The position numbers and the translations under genes are program-made. From Acerihabitans sp047324305 (GTDB lineage: Bacteria > Pseudomonadota > Gammaproteobacteria > Enterobacterales > Enterobacteriaceae), in NCBI RefSeq assembly GCF_047324305.1, contig NZ_CP178740.1, positions 4,526,001-4,590,000 on the forward strand: a stretch of 64,000 bases of DNA, in the 5' to 3' direction. Shown here piece after piece: positions 44,162 through 52,890 of this stretch (its first letter is position 1; every line of letters starts with the position of its first letter). A model generated the notes under the pieces. The model worked only from the letters and a program-made list of their open reading frames with translations, made no database searches and was not told where the DNA came from.

Positions 44162-45088
44162 TTAATATCGTTGATGTTCACCAGACGGACGCGGCGGATA
44201 ATAAGGCGGGCGCGGCGGCTCGCAATGCTGATGCGGCGGATAATAAGGCGGGCGCGGCGGCTCGCAGGGCTGATGCGGCGGATAATAGGGCGGGCGCGGC
44301 GGCTCGCAAGGCTGATGCGGCGGATAATAGGGCGGGCGCGGCGGCTCGCAATGCTGATGCGGCGGATAATAAGGCGGGCGTGGCGGCTCGCAATGCTGAT
44401 GCGGCGGATAATAGGGCGGGCGCGGCGGCTCGCAATGCTGATGCGGCGGATAATAAGGCGGGCGCGGCGGCTGGCAATGCTGATGCGGCGGATAATAGGG
44501 CGGGCGCGGCGGCTTGCAAGGCTGATACTGTGGATAATAGGGCGGGCGCGGCGGCTCGCAATGCTGATGCGGCGGATAATAGGGCGGGCGCGGCGGCTGG
44601 CAATGCTGATGCGGCGGATAATAAGGCGGACGCGGCGGCTCGCAGTGCTGATGCGGCGGATAATAAGGCGGACGCGGCGGCTGGCAATGCTGATGCGGCG
44701 GATTATAGGGCGGGCGCGGCGGCTTGCAATAGTCGTGCGGGTAGCATCCCGGGCGCGACGAACCCGGTAACGCATTCGTGAAAAAGTGAAAAGGCCGGTT
44801 GAGCCTGCTCGGTGTGCCGTCGTAGCCTATGCCAACAATAAATATAGTATAGAAGGTATAGGGGTATAAATCGGTAAGAAAAAGTCTATGGGGAAATCCC
44901 GGAATGTATTTTATGACCACATTTCTCTCACTGTCGAAAATCTGCCAATATTGAACTGGCGCGCCTTCGCTAATATCCCAGAGTATCGTGACGGTGGTTG
45001 ACGTAACGTTTTCTAAATGTATATTTACCGCTGTTGATGGGGGGGCTAGAGTGGGTTGATTGCAATTACTTACAAATGAATTTTTCAT
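44162..45088 (-). CDS. FN3-like protein with 13 Pro/Tyr/His/Cys 14-residue repeats
   Basis: 308 residues with a GAGGAA RBS. Residues 20-105 form one FN3-like domain (VNIHLENVTSTTVTILWD to RPFHFFTN), paralogous to the small protein downstream. Residues 120-301 are 13 exact-length repeats of the type HCEPPRPPYYPPHQ, with position 1 varying among H, P and Y and position 3 among E, Q and K. Each repeat contributes one Cys and usually two or three His. No signal peptide or membrane segment was found. Extended Pro-rich repeats suggest a rigid stalk; His/Cys spacing could also bind metal. Both are inference. Confidence 0.75.
   Translation of the reverse strand: MKNSFVSNCNQPTLAPPSTAVNIHLENVTSTTVTILWDISEGAPVQYWQIFDSERNVVIKYIPGFPHRLFLTDLYPYTFYTIFIVGIGYDGTPSRLNRPFHFFTNALPGSSRPGCYPHDYCKPPRPPYNPPHQHCQPPRPPYYPPHQHCEPPRPPYYPPHQHCQPPRPPYYPPHQHCEPPRPPYYPQYQPCKPPRPPYYPPHQHCQPPRPPYYPPHQHCEPPRPPYYPPHQHCEPPRPPYYPPHQHCEPPRPPYYPPHQPCEPPRPPYYPPHQPCEPPRPPYYPPHQHCEPPRPPYYPPRPSGEHQRY
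44186..44731 (-). repeat. 13 x 42-bp tandem repeat inside the FN3-like gene
   Basis: Exactly 546 bp, 13 units of 42 bp, each encoding one 14-residue repeat. Units differ mostly at the first and third codons, and one unit carries a YPQYQP variant. The DNA repeats are more alike than needed for the protein, which indicates recent expansion, and their number is likely to vary between strains. Confidence 0.92.
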
Positions 45089-45541
45089 GTATAATTCCTC
45101 GTTATAATATGTGCGATTTCATAAAATATGAGTATTTTTCAATTAATATCTCGTCGTTGTTGAAATGGATGGGATAATCAATTTATCAATATAAAAATTG
45201 CGATAGTAAAAAAACCTGAAAAAAAATTTATTTCACTGGCGTCGCCTCCAGGGATGCTGCCCGGTGTCCCTGTCATATTCTGGCTTATTAACTGCAACGG
45301 GAATAATCACTTCCTTATATTGCTATCTCAAAATTATATTTGAATCTTATAAATGAGGGCGATGACCTTATATCTTTCAAAAAATATCGGCAGGTCAGCC
45401 CTTCGTTATAGGTTGAAAAATAAAATTAATAAACATTTTATCAAAGCCAGTAAAATATAATCACATAGGAAGTAATACTAAGTATATTGCCTGGTATGAA
45501 GTAGTCAATTGCCTAATAGGGCATGTTGTTTTTTGATAGGG
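45089..45541. other. AT-rich gene-free region before pduX
   Basis: 453 bp with clearly lower GC than the flanks. No open frame with an RBS or family match was seen on either strand. It holds the promoter of the FN3-like gene and the 3' end of the pdu transcript. A weak inverted repeat (TGCC..GGCA near 45512) is the only hairpin close to the pduX stop. Confidence 0.6.
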
Positions 45542-46402
45542 CTAACGCACGCCGCCCGCTACCAGGCGCGTAATATGCTGGCGGGTGTAGTGGCGCAGGA
45601 GGCCGGTTTCCGCCAGGGCGGCCATAAGCCTGTCGGTGTCATGTGTCCTCGCATTGAGCAGCAGGCCCACCACGGTGCCGCTGTGGGCGACGTTCAGGCC
45701 GTAGAGATCCTGCTGTTCCACAAAGCGCAGCAGCGTCTCGAACCCGGGTTTCGGCAACAGCGCATTACGCGCCCGGGCGCTGAGGGTGGCGGCGGCGCCC
45801 AGCTGGCCGGGAGACTGCGCGACGCAGCTTTGCTGGAACAATAGCCAGGCATTTTGCAGCGGCTGCGCCTGCGTGCGAAGCTGATCATCGTGAATTTGCT
45901 GATGTGACGCGGCGGTGGTAAGCGTATGCGGGCTTTCCAGGATAAGGATATCGAGCTGGGGCAACCAGTGATGGGAAATATGGCAGGTGCCCCGGCGGTG
46001 GTCAAACAGCGTCAGCGCTTTAAATACCGTGCTGTCTGTGGGCTCTAGCCGCAGGCAAAGCCGCGCCAGGGTCATTTCATCAAGCTCCCGCCCAAGCCAG
46101 CGCGCGGTGGCCACTGCCGTGGCGGCAATATCGGCGGTGCTGCTCGCCAGCCCCTTGGCGATGGGAATGGTGGACCGGCGCTCGATGCGCAGCGGCGGCA
46201 CGTCACCGGGATTGACACCAAAATGCTTGATAACCTGATCGAGCATGCGCCGGCTGAGCGGGCGTTCATCCGCCATAGGCGGCCCCGCGCGCACTTCCAC
46301 CTCGCTAAACCAGTCGATAGGGCAGGACACCAGCTTTTCGCCGCCGTTAATCCAGCCCTGCAGCAGCTCGCCGCAGGAAGCGGGGCAGCGTGCCTCAGCC
46401 AT
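45542..46402 (-). CDS. pduX: L-threonine kinase PduX
   Basis: GHMP-family kinase that phosphorylates L-threonine to L-threonine O-3-phosphate, the substrate of CobD in making the aminopropanol linker of cobalamin. 286 residues against 300 in Salmonella; the N-terminus is about a dozen residues shorter and no in-frame start is available upstream. The phosphate-binding loop is PIAKGLASSTADIAA (80-94), and LNVAHSGTVVGLLL is the C-terminal GHMP motif. Last gene of the pdu run, 35 bp after cobD. Confidence 0.93.
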   Translation of the reverse strand: MAEARCPASCGELLQGWINGGEKLVSCPIDWFSEVEVRAGPPMADERPLSRRMLDQVIKHFGVNPGDVPPLRIERRSTIPIAKGLASSTADIAATAVATARWLGRELDEMTLARLCLRLEPTDSTVFKALTLFDHRRGTCHISHHWLPQLDILILESPHTLTTAASHQQIHDDQLRTQAQPLQNAWLLFQQSCVAQSPGQLGAAATLSARARNALLPKPGFETLLRFVEQQDLYGLNVAHSGTVVGLLLNARTHDTDRLMAALAETGLLRHYTRQHITRLVAGGVR

Positions 46403-46437
46403 GGGTATACCACGGGCCGCTGGAATGACAGCATTGT

Positions 46438-47517
46438 TTAATCATGGGCAAACACCTTGCGCAAGGCGTCGAGCAGGCGGCGGTTATCCGCCTTATCCTT
46501 GATCGCCACACGATAATACTCGCCGGACAGGCCGGCATAGTTGGCGCAACTGCGGATAAGCAAGCCCTGTCGCAGCAGCAGACCCTGTAAATCGAGGCCG
46601 GGGCGCAGGCAGCGAAAAAAGATAAAATTGGCCGCCGGCCGCCAGACCTTGAGCGCTGGCAGGGCGTTAAGTCCTGTAAACAGGTATGCCTGTTGCTCTT
46701 GCAGCCATTGCCTTGAATCACGCTGATAATCCGCATCGTCCAGTACCACTTCACCGGCCAGCGCGGCGTAGGCGTTTATGGTCCAGGGAGGGCGGCGTTC
46801 GCGCAACCGCGCCACCGCCTGCCCGTCGCTGCTGACCATATAGCCCAGCCGCAGGCCGGGGATGGCGTAAAATTTAGTCAGCGAACGCAGAACAAATACC
46901 GCAGGCAAACCGGACAGGCTATCAATCATACTGACGCCGCCGGGGATGAAATCCATAAAAGCCTCATCCACCACCAGCGTAATCGCCAGTTCGCGGCAGC
47001 GCAGGGTGATGGCCTGCATAAGATCAGGTTCAATCAGCTGGCCGGTGGGATTATTGGGCGTGCAGAGAAACAGGCAGTCGATGCCGGGGCCGAGCGCCGC
47101 CAACAGGCGAGGGTCGGGGCGAAAATGATCTTGCTCCGCCAGCCGATATTCCCTGATGCGGCAGTCCATGCCCTCCAGGGCGAGCCGATATTCGGCGAAA
47201 CCCGGGCTTAACAGCAGCACGGTTTTGCCGCGCAGCAGGAACGCGAGATCATAAATCAGCTCGGTGGCGCCGTTGCCCGCCAGGATCCAGGATGCCGGGC
47301 AGCCATGGTGCGCGGCAAGCCTGGCGTGCAGCCGGCGATAGAGCGGATCGGGATAGCGCTCCGCCAGCGCCCACGTTTCGGCCAGCGCCCGCCTGAGGCT
47401 AGGCGGCATGCCGAGCGGATTGATATTGGCGCTGAAATCCACGATCGAGGCTTCATCCACCCCCGAGGCTAACGCCATGTCCAGTACGTTGCCGCCGTGC
47501 TGATTGGCTTGCGCCAT
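46438..47517 (-). CDS. cobD: L-threonine-O-3-phosphate decarboxylase CobD
   Basis: PLP enzyme of aminotransferase fold that makes (R)-1-amino-2-propanol phosphate for the nucleotide loop of cobalamin. 359 residues. The PLP lysine is Lys215 in SLTKFYAIPGLRLGY, with Asp184 (VVDEAF) and the N-x-N-P-x-G segment CTPNNPTG. It uses the product of the next gene, pduX, which explains their adjacency. In Salmonella cobD sits beyond the cbi-cob operon, so its place inside the pdu run is a rearranged form. Confidence 0.93.
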   Translation of the reverse strand: MAQANQHGGNVLDMALASGVDEASIVDFSANINPLGMPPSLRRALAETWALAERYPDPLYRRLHARLAAHHGCPASWILAGNGATELIYDLAFLLRGKTVLLLSPGFAEYRLALEGMDCRIREYRLAEQDHFRPDPRLLAALGPGIDCLFLCTPNNPTGQLIEPDLMQAITLRCRELAITLVVDEAFMDFIPGGVSMIDSLSGLPAVFVLRSLTKFYAIPGLRLGYMVSSDGQAVARLRERRPPWTINAYAALAGEVVLDDADYQRDSRQWLQEQQAYLFTGLNALPALKVWRPAANFIFFRCLRPGLDLQGLLLRQGLLIRSCANYAGLSGEYYRVAIKDKADNRRLLDALRKVFAHD

Positions 47518-47619
47518 AAATAACTCCCTGCAGATCTATCGGGTTGCCGGCAAGGCCATGGACGCCGCGCAGCCAATGATATCGCCAATATTATATAACA
47601 GGCGGCCGCGCCGCCGTCA

Positions 47620-48351
47620 TCATAACGATTGCAGCAAGGTCAGCGCGGCCACGTCGCCGATGACAATCAGCGACGGCGCCGCCATTCCCGCCCGCGCGCT
47701 TTCTTGCGCAAGCGTGCCGAGGGTGGCCAGCACGGTGCGCTGTTCCGGATGGCTGGCGTTCATTACCACCGCCGCAGGCGTATCCGCGTCCCGGCCATGG
47801 AGGATAAGCTGCCGGCAGATATCCGCCAGCCGCGACATGCCCATCAGGATAATCAGCGTGCCGTCCAGCTGCGCCAGCACCCGCCAGTTATGCGGATCCT
47901 TGCCGTCGCGCAGGTGCCCGGTAATAACATGAAACGAGGAGGCGAAGTCACGATGGGTTACCGGGATGCCGGCGCGCGCCAGGCCGCCGATGGCCGAGGT
48001 AATACCCGGCACCACCTCGCAGGTAACGCCGGCGCGCACCAGCGCCTCGGCCTCTTCGCCGCCGCGGCCAAAGACAAAAGGATCGCCGCCTTTCAGCCGC
48101 ACCACCTCGCGGCCCATATTCGCCTGTTCGATCAGAATGGCGTTAATCCGATCCTGCGGGATCGGGTGGTGATCGGCGCGTTTGCCCACGTCGATCAGCA
48201 CGCAGTGCGCGGCGGCTTCTTTCAGCAGCAGTGGATTGACCAGGCGATCGTAGACCACCGCGTCGGCGCGCTTCAGGCAGTCCAGCCCCATCACGGTTAT
48301 CAGCCCGGGATCGCCCGGACCGGCGCCCACCAGCCATACCTTACCCGACAT
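47620..48351 (-). CDS. cobA: Uroporphyrinogen-III C-methyltransferase (SUMT)
   Basis: Transfers two methyl groups from SAM to uroporphyrinogen III, giving precorrin-2, the branch point to B12 and siroheme. 243 residues from ATG 48351 (MSGKVWLVGAGPGDPGL), with AGAGG upstream; a longer frame to 48393 is inside pduW. Motifs are GAGPGDPGLIT, RLKGGDPFVFGRGGEE, PGITSAIGG and LMGM. It overlaps the end of pduW by 11 bases. It is a stand-alone enzyme without the CysG dehydrogenase/ferrochelatase part. The name collides with the Salmonella adenosyltransferase CobA, which is unrelated. Confidence 0.92.
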   Translation of the reverse strand: MSGKVWLVGAGPGDPGLITVMGLDCLKRADAVVYDRLVNPLLLKEAAAHCVLIDVGKRADHHPIPQDRINAILIEQANMGREVVRLKGGDPFVFGRGGEEAEALVRAGVTCEVVPGITSAIGGLARAGIPVTHRDFASSFHVITGHLRDGKDPHNWRVLAQLDGTLIILMGMSRLADICRQLILHGRDADTPAAVVMNASHPEQRTVLATLGTLAQESARAGMAAPSLIVIGDVAALTLLQSL

Positions 48352-49549
48352 GTTGCACCTCTTTTGGTTGCGCCAGACCGACACGCATGACATCGCGGGC
48401 GATCATCAGTTCTTCATTGGTGGGGATCACCGCGACGATAACCGGCGCGCCGTCCTGCTGGATAAACGTGGCGTGACGCTCGTTTTTGTTTTCGTCCACG
48501 CGGATGCCCAGAAATGCGAGATTGCGGCAGATTTGCCAGCGGATGCCGGCGGCGTTCTCGCCGATGCCGGCGGTAAAAATCACCACATCCACGCCGTCCA
48601 TTTCGGTTGCGTACGCGCCGATAGCGCTGCGGATGCGATCGGTGAACATGGCCAGCGCCAGCGCCGCGCGGTGATTGCCCGACTCGGCGGCGCTTACGAT
48701 ATCACGACAGTCATTGGAGATCCCAGAGACGCCCAGCAGCCCGGACGCGTTATTCATGATCTCAAGCAATTGTTGTGCAGATTTATTTTCGCGCAAGGCG
48801 ATAAACGGCACTATCGACGGATCGATATCGCCGCAGCGCGTGCCCATCATCAGTCCGGCCAGCGGCGTAAATCCCATGGAGGTGGCGACCGACCGGCCGC
48901 CGTTAATGGCGCAGATGCTGGCCCCGTTGCCCAGATGGCAGGAGATGATGCGCAGGTCCCTCCGCCCCAGCAGACCGGCGCAGGTTTCGGCGATGTATTT
49001 ATGGCTGGTGCCGTGAAAACCGTAGCGGCGGATGCCGTAATCACGGTAATAACGGTAGGGCAGCGGATAAAGATAGCCGGCCTCGCTGATGGTCTGGTGA
49101 AAAGAGGTATCGAACACCCCCACGCAGACCGCGTGCGGCAGACGCCGCTGGAACGCGCGGATACCCTTGGCGTTAACCGGGTTATGGATCGGCGCCAGGG
49201 CGCCGAGTGCGTCGATTTCCTCCAGCGCGGCGGCGTCGATAGGTGCGGAATCCTTGAAATATTCGCCGCCGTGGGCCACCCGGTGGCCGACGCCGTCGAT
49301 ATGCGCCAGGGAGTCGACGATGCCGCGTTGCAGCAGGGTATCCAGTAAATACTCCGCCGCCTGCTGGTGATCGTTAAGCGCTACGTCGGCCTGATGTGTG
49401 CCCCCGTCCGCGCGCAGGGTAAAGCGCGCGCTGCCGCTGCCCAGCCTTTCAAACAGCCCCTTGGCCAGGGTGATTTCCTCCGGCATGGCAAATAATTCGA
49501 ACTTAAGGGACGAGCTGCCGGCATTCACCGCCATAATTAGGTGTGTCAT
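48341..49549 (-). CDS. pduW: Propionate kinase PduW
   Basis: Acetokinase-family enzyme converting propionyl-phosphate and ADP to propionate and ATP, the energy-yielding end of the Pdu pathway. 402 residues. Signatures are VNAGSSSLKFELF at the N-terminus, GHRVAHGGEYF, and the phosphate region GFHGTSHKYIA with HLGNGASICAI. It follows pduV by 17 bp and overlaps cobA. Confidence 0.95.
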   Translation of the reverse strand: MTHLIMAVNAGSSSLKFELFAMPEEITLAKGLFERLGSGSARFTLRADGGTHQADVALNDHQQAAEYLLDTLLQRGIVDSLAHIDGVGHRVAHGGEYFKDSAPIDAAALEEIDALGALAPIHNPVNAKGIRAFQRRLPHAVCVGVFDTSFHQTISEAGYLYPLPYRYYRDYGIRRYGFHGTSHKYIAETCAGLLGRRDLRIISCHLGNGASICAINGGRSVATSMGFTPLAGLMMGTRCGDIDPSIVPFIALRENKSAQQLLEIMNNASGLLGVSGISNDCRDIVSAAESGNHRAALALAMFTDRIRSAIGAYATEMDGVDVVIFTAGIGENAAGIRWQICRNLAFLGIRVDENKNERHATFIQQDGAPVIVAVIPTNEELMIARDVMRVGLAQPKEVQHVG

Positions 49550-49566
49550 CTGTTACTCCGAAACTG

Positions 49567-49995
49567 TTATTCCAGATACGTCAGCAGTGGCGCAATACCT
49601 TCCCGCCGGGTGGCCGATACCAGAAACAGCGGATCCGCGCCGGCCTGCTTTAATTGATGAATAACGAAGGCTTTTTGTCTTTCATCGACCGCAATGTCGC
49701 CCTTGGTGATAATGCCGATAACCGGTTTATTAAACAGGGTGGCGAACATGGGTGAAAAATAGCTGTTTTCACTGTCGAGGCTTTGTACCAAAGCGACGAT
49801 ATCCGCTTCATAGGAACTTGAGAGCAGCGCGCTGTAAAAATGGCGGTTCTCGATATATTCCCCCGGGCTGTCAATGGCGTCGGCCAGGTAAACCATGGAC
49901 TGCGTTTTGCGGTAGACCAGGGGATCGCCCCGCAGGCATTGCAACAGCGTGGTTTTCCCCGACTGACTGGGTCCGAGCAGCATCAACCGTTTCAT
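49567..49995 (-). CDS. pduV: PduV, microcompartment-associated small GTPase-like protein
   Basis: 142 residues with Walker A GPSQSGKTTL (8-17), a DSPGEY switch-like segment and TKGD in the place of the NKxD motif. Salmonella PduV binds the outside of the microcompartment and is thought to affect its position; it is dispensable for growth. Related to EutP. Starts three bases after pduU. Confidence 0.92.
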   Translation of the reverse strand: MKRLMLLGPSQSGKTTLLQCLRGDPLVYRKTQSMVYLADAIDSPGEYIENRHFYSALLSSSYEADIVALVQSLDSENSYFSPMFATLFNKPVIGIITKGDIAVDERQKAFVIHQLKQAGADPLFLVSATRREGIAPLLTYLE

Positions 49996-49998
49996 GGC

Positions 49999-50349
49999 TC
50001 AGGTCCGGGTCAGCGCGCAGGGGGTGAATTTCATCATCTCACCCAGGGTATACAGCACCTGTTTCAGGGCATATTCCACCGAGGACACATCGCCGCAAAT
50101 AATTACCGCGCCGGTAAAACGGTCGATAAAGCCAATCTTTATCGCGCCGGATTTCGTGGCGATATCGCTGGCGATAATCGAGGCTTCGCTGGGCGTGATG
50201 GTGAGAATGCCGATAGCATTGTCATCCTCATTCAGCCCCAGTTTTTTATAAATATCCTTATTGGGATTGGCAATTAAATGCGCCAGCGTAATTTGTTTGC
50301 CGGGAACATATTCCTGAATGACCCGCTCGGTTTTTATCTCGCTATTCAT
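49999..50349 (-). CDS. pduU: PduU, microcompartment shell protein (circularly permuted BMC)
   Basis: 116 residues, the length of Salmonella PduU. Single circularly permuted BMC domain: N-terminal strand region RVIQEYVPGKQITLAHLIANP, then the core IGILTITPSEASIIASDIATKSGAIKIGFIDR. PduU hexamers carry an N-terminal beta-barrel cap. Here it directly follows pduQ; pduS and pduT, which usually come between, are not present. Confidence 0.93.
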   Translation of the reverse strand: MNSEIKTERVIQEYVPGKQITLAHLIANPNKDIYKKLGLNEDDNAIGILTITPSEASIIASDIATKSGAIKIGFIDRFTGAVIICGDVSSVEYALKQVLYTLGEMMKFTPCALTRT

Positions 50350-50365
50350 AATGTCCTGTTTTTCG

Positions 50366-51475
50366 CTATATCACGGCGCCGATAATCGCCCCGATATCGT
50401 TATCCGACGCCGGGCGCGGATTGGTGGTTAACGTGGCGTCGCTTAACGCCGCCCGGATCATAGGGGGCGTGGCGAGGCGTATTTTTTCCGCGCCAAGGCC
50501 AAGCGCGCCCAGGCCGGCGGGGATGCCGATGGCGCGTTTTAACTGGCTGATATGGTTGAGCAACTGATTTAGCCCGGCCCGATCGTCGTTTTGCCGGGCG
50601 GCCAGGCCACAGAGCCTTGCCAGGCGGGCATATTTTTTCGTCGCCCGCGCGTCCGCGCTGTTAAAGCGGATCACTTCGGTGAGCAGCAGCGCGTTGGCCA
50701 GACCGTGCGCCACATGCAGTTGCCCGCCGAACTGATGGGCGATGGCGTGGTTTAAACCCAGCCCTGCCTGGCTGAAGGCCATGCCGGCCAGGGTCGCGGC
50801 GTTGTGCATTTTTTCCCGCGTGCGCAGGCAGTCTCCCGTGGCATACGCGGCCGGCAGGTAGCGGAACACCAGCTGCGCGGCCTTCTCCGCCAGCGCGTCG
50901 CTGAAATCGCTGGCGCCGGTGGACACATACGCCTCAATGGCATGGGTCAATACGTCCATCCCGGTATTGGCCGTGACCGCCGGCGGCACCGATACCACCA
51001 GTTGCGGATCGAGCAGGGCGATATCGGGATAAATGGCATCGTCGAACAGGGGATATTTGATGCCCTGCGCCGGATCGCTTATCACGCTGGCGCTGGTCAC
51101 TTCCGAGCCGGTGCCGCTGGTGGTGGGAATGGCGATAAAGGTGTCGATGGCGATGCCCACCCGGCGGCCGAAAAACACCATGGCCTTGGCGGCGTCGATG
51201 GCGGACCCGCCGCCGAACCCTATTACCACGTCCGGCCTGACCGATTGCAGCTGCGCGATACCGGCCACCACGGTGGCGATGGGCGGATCCGGCATGATCT
51301 CGCTGAACAGGCTGACCCGGTCGGCGTCCAGATGCGCCAGCAGGCGCGCGATGGCGCCGCCCTTGGCCAGGAAGCCGTCGCAGACCACCCAGATTTTCTT
51401 GCCGCGGTAGCGCTCCAGGCGCTCCAGGCTGTCGATGCCGCTGTAGACGCGGGTCGGGATGACAAAACGTTTCAT
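50366..51475 (-). CDS. pduQ: 1-propanol dehydrogenase PduQ
   Basis: Iron-containing alcohol dehydrogenase that reduces propionaldehyde to 1-propanol and recycles NADH to NAD+ inside the shell. 369 residues (Salmonella 370). The NAD region is GFGGGSAIDAAKA and the Fe ligands are in GLGLNHAIAHQFGG with the later His in HVAHGLANA. In Salmonella PduQ interacts with PduS, absent here. Confidence 0.94.
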   Translation of the reverse strand: MKRFVIPTRVYSGIDSLERLERYRGKKIWVVCDGFLAKGGAIARLLAHLDADRVSLFSEIMPDPPIATVVAGIAQLQSVRPDVVIGFGGGSAIDAAKAMVFFGRRVGIAIDTFIAIPTTSGTGSEVTSASVISDPAQGIKYPLFDDAIYPDIALLDPQLVVSVPPAVTANTGMDVLTHAIEAYVSTGASDFSDALAEKAAQLVFRYLPAAYATGDCLRTREKMHNAATLAGMAFSQAGLGLNHAIAHQFGGQLHVAHGLANALLLTEVIRFNSADARATKKYARLARLCGLAARQNDDRAGLNQLLNHISQLKRAIGIPAGLGALGLGAEKIRLATPPMIRAALSDATLTTNPRPASDNDIGAIIGAVI

Positions 51476-51504
51476 CGTCTTTCCTTTACCTCAACGCAAT
51501 TTGT

Positions 51505-52890
51505 TCAACGGATGGAGAACGCATTCGTCAACACACAGCGGCGGTGGCGGGCGAAGGTGCGCGCCGACGTGGTGCCTTCGCCGGTGGGGGTGGCGATGGT
51601 GAAGGTGGCAAACCCTTCGGCGCCCACGCCGATCCCGGCATAGGACGGGCCGTTTTTGACAAAAATGGAGGTTTGCAGCAGCCTGGCCGCCTTATTGAGC
51701 CGCGAGACATTTTGCGAATGCATGGTGGCGGTGTGGTGCAGGCCGCCTTCGACCTTGAGCGCCAGCTGCAGGCCGCTGTCGAAATCACGTACGCGCACCA
51801 CCGGGAGGATCGGCATCAGCTGTTCCACCGAGACAAACAGGTCGCCGGCGCCGACCTCGACCAGCAGCAGGCGCGGCGCCTTATCGGGCCGCGGCAGGCC
51901 GGCGGCCTGCAGCAGCGCCAGCGGGCTTTTGCCCACCAGCGCCTTATTGGCGTGGCCGTCGATAATGGCGACGTTGCGCAGCTTGTCGATATCGCCGCCG
52001 GCGACCATCAGCGCGCCGCATTTTTGCATTTCGGACAGCAGGGCGTCGGCCACGCTTTCCACCACGATCAGGCTTTTTTCGGCGGTGCAGGGCAGGTTGT
52101 AGTCAAAGGAGGCGCCGCTGACGATATCCTGCGCCGCTTTATCCAGCACGGCGGTTTCATCCACCAGGCTCGGCGGGTTGCCGGCGCCGGCGCCGATGGT
52201 TTTTTTGCCGCTTTTCAGCGCCATGTTGACAATACCGGGGCCGCCGGTGATGGCCAGCAGGGCAATCAGGGGGTGTTTCATCATCTGTTGGGTGGACTCG
52301 AAGCTTGGCTCGCGCAGGCAGGTCACCAGGTTATGGATGCCGCAGGCGGTGAAAATAATGGCTTCGATCTGCTCGATAAGCCACAACGACACATTTTTGG
52401 CCCCGGGATGCGGGCTGAAGAAGATGGCGTTGCCGGCGGCCAGCATGCTGATACAGTTATTGATAATGGTCTCGGTGGGATTGGTGCTGGGCGCCACCGA
52501 TCCGATCACGCCGAACGGCGAATACTCGAACAAGACCATGCCTTCGTCGCCGGTGATGGCCTCGGTGACCAGGTCTTCCACGCCGGGCGTTTTTTCCAGC
52601 GCCACGCGGTTTTTCAGCAGCTTATCCTCTACGCGCCCCATGCCGGTTTCCTCGGCGCCGCGCTCGGCCAGCACCTGCAGATGCGGCACCAGGTCATGGC
52701 GAATGGCGGCGATCACGGCGTTGCGCGTTTTCAGCGGGCACTGCTGATAGGCCAGGAACGCCGCGTGGGCCGCATCGATCGCCTGATCGACGTGGTCGAA
52801 CAGGGCCGAGGTGGTTTTTTCCCGCCGCGCCGGCTCGAGTTTTTCGCGCACTATGGTGCGGATCAGCGTTTCCAGTTCATTTGTATTCAT
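51505..52890 (-). CDS. pduP: CoA-acylating propionaldehyde dehydrogenase PduP
   Basis: 461 residues from ATG 52890, which overlaps the pduO stop as ATGA and aligns with the Salmonella start MNTSELETLIRTI (464 residues). A longer frame to 52926 is inside pduO. The N-terminal amphipathic helix (MNTNELETLIRTIVREKL) is the encapsulation peptide that targets PduP to the shell lumen. Catalytic Cys268 is in YNLPCTAEKS, and the NAD region has SPTNP-like SVAPSTNPTET. It forms propionyl-CoA for PduL. Confidence 0.95.
   Translation of the reverse strand: MNTNELETLIRTIVREKLEPARREKTTSALFDHVDQAIDAAHAAFLAYQQCPLKTRNAVIAAIRHDLVPHLQVLAERGAEETGMGRVEDKLLKNRVALEKTPGVEDLVTEAITGDEGMVLFEYSPFGVIGSVAPSTNPTETIINNCISMLAAGNAIFFSPHPGAKNVSLWLIEQIEAIIFTACGIHNLVTCLREPSFESTQQMMKHPLIALLAITGGPGIVNMALKSGKKTIGAGAGNPPSLVDETAVLDKAAQDIVSGASFDYNLPCTAEKSLIVVESVADALLSEMQKCGALMVAGGDIDKLRNVAIIDGHANKALVGKSPLALLQAAGLPRPDKAPRLLLVEVGAGDLFVSVEQLMPILPVVRVRDFDSGLQLALKVEGGLHHTATMHSQNVSRLNKAARLLQTSIFVKNGPSYAGIGVGAEGFATFTIATPTGEGTTSARTFARHRRCVLTNAFSIR

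Noticed and set aside
44063..44781. Arg/Ala-rich frames of 133-239 codons over the 42-bp repeat, on both strands
   Set aside because: The 42-bp unit keeps all frames open. Only the frame with the FN3 domain, an RBS and an ordinary N-terminus (44162-45088) is credible.
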